A DNA stretch of 64,000 bases from Cinclus cinclus (lineage: Eukaryota; Chordata; Aves; Passeriformes; Cinclidae). The stretch is from NCBI RefSeq assembly GCF_963662255.1, contig NC_085047.1, positions 55,674,006 through 55,738,005 on the forward strand. The letters run 5' to 3'. Position 1 is the stretch's first letter. Every line of letters starts with the position of its first letter. Below are positions 61,001 to 64,000 of this stretch, piece by piece. A program made the position numbers and the translations under genes. The notes beneath the pieces were generated by a model. It was not told the origin of the DNA and made no database searches. It was given only the letters and a program-made list of their open reading frames with translations.

Positions 61001-63283
61001 GTGTAAAAGTCTTTAGGTTCAAATCCTTGAAAGCTGTCCTAGTATCTTTCTCTAATGCAGTCCTTTCCCAGCTCTTCAATACAGGTTACTATAGCCTAGT
61101 TTCCTAGGTTATCAGTGTCACACAGTGACTTAAAACAAGGCATTTTTAAGGGTGCCTCTTCCAAACCTCCAAGGTCACCAGCTTCAAAATGACACCAATT
61201 CAAACTGCACATGCAAGCATTTCTTTACCAGTTTGTATCTAGACTGCTGTCAGTCCCACTTGTTTTTCAACATCTTGAATTCTGTCTTCTTGAGCCTGAG
61301 TTATCCTATCCTTTCTTAAGCTATAAGATGAAAGCCATTTATCCTGCGATCACAGAAAGTTTTCATCTTCCCAGTTATACTCTTTCATGAGCTTTGCAGA
61401 TTCACAAAGATTCTACAAGAATCAATTAAACATCCCATTTTCCCTGCACAGCTGGGCTTACAGCCTTGCACAGATGCATTCATTTTAGACAGAGAATGCT
61501 GTGAACCAGCCAGGAGTGCAAGTGCCTTGACACAAAACGACCCATCTTACACTGCTACCAAAGACTGCACAAGACCATCCCTTTGTGAAATAAGTAGTGA
61601 TTAAAGGATCCCCAAATTAATCTAAGTCTAACATGACCTGTGATCTCTCTGGCCTTGCACAGAAATGAGCATCAGGGCTTTTATGCACCTCAGACTTTAC
61701 TATAACTTCAGCATTTCAAAAGGTCCCTGAAGCCCCAACTTTTCAACCCCTTCATCTACATCCTCCAAACAATTTGTTCCACCTGCCAATGGCAATGCAG
61801 ACAGCCCAAGGGCAGTGGACACCAGGACTAGCATGCTCTGGACAGAAGATTTACTTAGAATCCATTCAATTGTGTTAATGCTAGCAACATACTTGAAATA
61901 CAAGGCCTTTGGTGGGAATCAAAGTTCTTTGCTAGCATAGGGAGGGAAAATTACCTGAATTTGCTTAATGTGAGCAGGTCTAGAAATGCTACAACCTGCT
62001 CTGTGCTCAGACTGCATTTGCTGGAGCTTCTGAACCAACAAAAGATTTAGAATCTGAGTGACATTAATAAAATCTCTTCAAGATAGTAGCTAGAGACTCA
62101 GTTAGGACTGCCTTTTTCAGCTTTGGCCTTGTTATCTTTCAGTGATGTAAACAGATTCCCTGCCACTGCAGTGAACTTTTCCTGTGAAATAAAAACATTT
62201 CTCGCACAGTTTGCAAACAGAGCATCAAGCATCGGTTTAGGAGACGAGAGAATTTATTTCCTTCCCTAAGAACCCCGTAAGCCCCAGCCAAAGCAGGCAG
62301 TCCCTGAGGCTGGCAGTGCTGGCAGGGGAGGCTCAGTGAGTACCGGTAGACGCCGTTGACCTGGTCGGTCTCCACGGCCGCGTCGTCGCAGAGCGCGCAG
62401 AAGTAGTGGTAGCTCCTGCGGCACGCGCGCTCCTCGCAGCCCACCGTGGCCCCCTTCTTCTGGCAGAAGTTGCACATCTACAACAGGAGGGGGTTCACCA
62501 GGTAAATGTCACAGGCAGCTACTGCAAATCCTGCCAGACAGGGCAAATGGCATTCTCTGTGGGAAAGTCCAGTATTCCATTTCAAGTCACCTCAGTGTAA
62601 TTCATTAGGCAAATTCACTCCTGCAAACTCCTACTCATGTCATTATTTCAGCCACCTTTTTTACTATCTTACCTCTATTTCATACTGATAAATTTGTAAA
62701 ATGAGCCAAAGAGCCACGTGAGGCCACTGAACAACTTTCCCAAGTAATTTCAATATTAATTGGTGTTAATGTTTGCATTTGATTTCTAGGCTAACTTCAT
62801 AATGAAAAGAGTTCCAACCAGGACGTAGGGGATGAGGGCAGCTGAAGACAAAGGCAATTAAAAAAACCCCTCACTTAAATAATCTTATTTCTGCTAAACT
62901 CAGAAGATGCTTCCCTTTAGAATTGTGGATTGCATTCATTTGATTCAGGCACTGGCTTAGTTCTTTACCAAGGTCTCAGAAAACTTCAACTAAGGACATA
63001 AAATCAGAAAAAAACCCACCTGCATTTTAGTACAGAATGAACTAAATTTCACCAAACCAAATGTTTACTAATCTTACTAGATCAGAAGGACCAGCTCCTT
63101 TAATGCTTTTTTTAAAGCACAGAACAGTCAAGACAACTTTCAATACCATGAGACAGGACTAACCGCAGATTCAGAAACATTTCCTTACCAGCCGCTTTCC
63201 TCTCTTGAGCTCTTTTAACACTGATGACACATCAAACCTTATTCCTAGATTTTCTGGGTTTTGATCTTCAGATTCCACAAATC
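48949..63283 (-). CDS. PHF11: PHD finger protein 11 (spliced, 3' part; 5' exons outside window)
   Basis: Eight exons join in frame (63189-63283, 62344-62477, 59339-59385, 56152-56210, 55713-55779, 53803-53925, 52490-52561, 48949-49088) to 737 nt, i.e. 244 complete codons plus stop. Human PHF11 is 331 residues, so roughly the N-terminal quarter, with the first CxxC pair, is missing at the right edge. Visible extended-PHD ligands are CNFC, the cysteines in GATVGCEERAC, YHYFC and, in the next exon, CPKH. Then come a basic NLS-like stretch (NRKRRR; ILKRKNNRHK), a conserved segment (RKCKQAGLLDDIFEEML; ALFDCGLFEN) and a coiled-coil-like C terminus (KIQKLLESRKRLDHKIELL). Human PHF11 is a nuclear protein linked to NF-kB-dependent transcription in T cells, allergy loci and DNA-end resection. 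Every junction keeps phase. Confidence 0.93.
49089..52489 (-). other. PHF11: PHF11 last intron, 3.4 kb
   Basis: Contains the tRNA/CR1 SINE listed separately and an A/C-rich low-complexity patch near 49830-49888. No other feature recognised. Confidence 0.6.
50249..50372 (+). mobile_element. tRNA-Ile-derived SINE with CR1 tail (TguSINE1-like)
   Basis: The head reads as a diverged tRNA-Ile: AGCTCAGGTGGTTAGAGC (A box, 50256-50273), a GAT anticodon position inside GTGCTGATAATGCC, then a B-box-like AAGTTCAATCCCC and GGGCCA. It is followed directly by a CR1-type tail, TTGGACTCAGTGATCC (50335-50350) and GGTTCCTTCCAGCTCAG. The 5' acceptor strand is degraded and the 3' part is SINE-like, so it is not a working tRNA gene. 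This tRNA-Ile/CR1 architecture is that of TguSINE1, described in zebra finch, and supports a songbird source. It is antisense to PHF11. Confidence 0.85.
52490..52561 (-). CDS. PHF11: PHF11 exon, ALFDCGLFEN segment
   Basis: Acceptor TTTCCCCAG and donor TTCAG|GTATGT. It encodes YEETVMALFDCGLFENILTN, matching human YEEIGSALFDCRLFEDTFVN. It is 72 nt with split codons on both sides. The neighbouring 1.2 kb intron (52562-53802) holds nothing recognised. Confidence 0.93.
53803..53925 (-). CDS. PHF11: PHF11 exon, RKCKQAGLL segment
   Basis: Acceptor TTTCAACAG and donor GAAACAG|GTATGT. It encodes RIEFVRKCKQAGLLDDIFEE and EKLMNDNTSET, matching human FLKKCKEAGLL and EKLMDETTSES. Confidence 0.93.
53926..55712 (-). 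other. PHF11: PHF11 intron, 1.8 kb
   Basis: No exon, repeat family or low-complexity block recognised. Confidence 0.55.
55713..55779 (-). CDS. PHF11: PHF11 exon, basic linker part 2
   Basis: Acceptor TTTTCTTACAG and donor CATAAAG|GTGAGA. It encodes STEETAEENHLRILKRKN then NRHK, a poorly conserved lysine/arginine-rich linker. The call rests on exact splice sites and on phase continuity with both neighbouring exons. Confidence 0.82.
56152..56210 (-). CDS. PHF11: PHF11 exon, basic linker part 1 (NLS-like)
   Basis: Acceptor GATTCCTAG and donor GAAATG|GTAATT. It encodes AANRKRRRTLTSPTVTEEM, resembling human VKRKRGRKKPL. RKRRR is a candidate nuclear localisation signal. The 372 bp intron to 55779 holds nothing else. 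Confidence 0.85.
56211..59338 (-). other. PHF11: PHF11 intron, 3.1 kb
   Basis: Contains the CR1 copy at 57893-58184. No other exon or repeat recognised. Confidence 0.6.
57893..58184 (+). mobile_element. CR1 LINE 3' end
   Basis: Shows the CR1 3' blocks in order: 'GCTACAGGAAAG', 'GTAGTGACAGGACAAAGGG', 'GTTCAAGGCCAGGTGGGATGG', 'AACCTGGTCTAGTGGAAGG', 'GGCTGGAACTAGAT' and the terminal 'CCTTCCAACCCAAATCATTC' plus TATGATTC. It is complete at the 3' end, 5'-truncated as usual, better preserved than the other CR1 copies here, and antisense to PHF11. Confidence 0.95.
59339..59385 (-). CDS. PHF11: PHF11 exon with the CPKH zinc ligands
   Basis: Acceptor AATTTTAG and donor CTATG|GTGAGT. This 47 nt exon encodes VFCPKHDPGNRTNHY, supplying the last CxxH pair of the extended PHD finger (human LLCQQH). 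Its phase fits the exon at 62344 exactly (2+1) and the exon at 56210 (1+2). Confidence 0.9.
59386..62343 (-). other. PHF11: PHF11 intron, 3.0 kb
   Basis: Has an A15 run at 59513-59527. Nothing else recognised. Confidence 0.55.
62344..62477 (-). CDS. PHF11: PHF11 exon, extended-PHD core
   Basis: Acceptor CCTGTTGTAG precedes MCNFCQKKGATVGCEERACR, then SYHYFCALCDD and NGVYR, aligning with human CKFCHKRGATVGCD and YHFFCAKKDD. The donor is the weak CTACCG|GTACTC. Phase continuity with the CPKH exon supports it. The exon is very CpG-rich against its AT-rich introns. Confidence 0.93.
62478..63188 (-). other. PHF11: PHF11 intron, 0.7 kb
   Basis: Nothing recognised. Confidence 0.6.
63189..63283 (-). 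CDS. PHF11: PHF11 exon upstream of the PHD core
   Basis: Acceptor TTTTCCTCAG and donor CGGCTG|GTAAGG. It encodes FVESEDQNPENLGIRFDVSS and LKELKRGKRL, matching human LVECEDQDPLN, FDVESV and KEIQRGRKL. It starts with two bases that need a G from an upstream exon not found in this window. Confidence 0.93.
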
Positions 63284-64000
63284 CTGAGGAAAATAACTAA
63301 AGACAAAAGAGACAATTTTAAGAAATAAGAATGACTCAGCGGTGCAGAAAAGAGACAAGGAACACATCTTTTCTTCTTGCATGTGCCCTACCTAAGGAGG
63401 CTGATTTTTCTCTGTGTTAACAAGAGGTTTCACCTACACTGAACAAGGACCTGTGCTTAAACATTTCTGCAGTCAAAAGAAGTTTCTCCTTCCACATAAG
63501 AGATTTCATATAACCTGAAGGCAAACTAAGAAAAGATAATAAGGTGAGAAAGTTAACTTATTAAAAACATGAACAAAGAAAATCTGAAATTCCAGGGTGC
63601 CCAGAGTACGGATGAGAAGATCTTCAGGCAAAAGACCTCCGCACCTTGGACATACTATTATGTGCTCAGTTGTTCAGGCCTACAGCTGGATGCAACATTT
63701 CTCTGTAATAATATTTCCATACAGCCCAATGCTGACAACAGCTGACTGCAGGAAAAAACACGGAAACATTGTACATATCCTGGGAGAAATCCATTAAAAA
63801 TGCACACATGCACACACAGGGCACTTTAATTCCCATAGAAATGCTGAGCCATGACAATGAGTGAGGAAGGCGAAGTTCATGGCAATTATTTCCTAAGCAT
63901 TATATACAGCTAATTTCAAACATCAACTAGCAGGCACCATCTGTGTGCTCAGAAGGTGAGAGCTGACTGCAAAAAACCCCAAAAAAGTGTAAACAAACCT
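63284..64000 (-). other. PHF11: PHF11 intron, continuing beyond the right edge
   Basis: I looked for an upstream exon carrying the first CxxC zinc ligands and ending in a G-phase donor and found none that fits. The PHF11 start and promoter are therefore most likely outside the window. Confidence 0.5.

Noticed and set aside
62139..62343. Downstream extension of the PHF11 zinc-finger exon as constitutive coding sequence
   Set aside because: The extension lacks a CxxH zinc pair, whereas splicing to 59339-59385 restores CPKH with exact phase. It is kept only as a possible intron-retention form.
63560..63700. Minus-strand CPRCGG-containing open frame as a possible upstream PHF11 exon
   Set aside because: The frame is not flanked by a suitable acceptor and a G-phase donor, and does not resemble the known PHF11 N-terminal zinc segment.

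Overview
The window is vertebrate nuclear DNA, most likely from a songbird. The evidence is spliced genes with multi-kilobase introns, CR1 LINE fragments with avian-type 3' ends, a tRNA-Ile/CR1 hybrid SINE of the kind described from zebra finch (TguSINE1), and the order ARL11 - RCBTB1 - PHF11. That order is human 13q14.2 read in reverse. No bacterial genes, CRISPR arrays or functional tRNA/rRNA genes were found.

Layout. 1-2.6 kb: AT-rich, 3'-UTR-like DNA with seven AATAAA signals. By synteny it may belong to EBPL or KPNA3, but no exon of either was recognised. 2.6-12.9 kb: no gene seen. 12.94-13.56 kb, minus strand: intact single-coding-exon ARL11 (201 aa), with a 5'-UTR splice acceptor just upstream of the ATG. 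14-21.8 kb: no gene, one antisense CR1 fragment, one (TTTTC)n microsatellite. 21.85-22.88 kb: a CR1 split by a probable solo retroviral LTR, running straight into the RCBTB1 CpG island. 22.7-23.5 kb: CpG-island promoter with three CACGTG boxes. 29.3-46.6 kb, plus strand: complete RCBTB1 with eleven coding exons, all GT-AG and phase-consistent, totalling 1596 nt (531 aa, the human length). 48.1-63.3 kb, minus strand: the last eight coding exons of PHF11 (244 complete codons plus stop). Its 5' exons lie beyond the right edge.

The genes are separate transcription units, not a pathway cluster. ARL11 is a small ARF-like GTPase. RCBTB1 is an RCC1-propeller/BTB protein, probably a CUL3-type adaptor. 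PHF11 is an extended-PHD-finger nuclear protein. RCBTB1 and PHF11 converge, with poly(A) signals about 0.8 kb apart.

No previously undescribed system was seen. The points most worth a second look are the RCBTB1 promoter (triple E-box plus nested transposable elements), the tRNA/CR1 SINE, the weak GTACTC donor inside the PHF11 zinc-finger region, the G-run tract at the ARL11 acceptor, and an in-frame upstream ATG plus uORF in RCBTB1. All splice calls were made by eye from reading-frame continuity and remembered human proteins. No alignment or database search was run.
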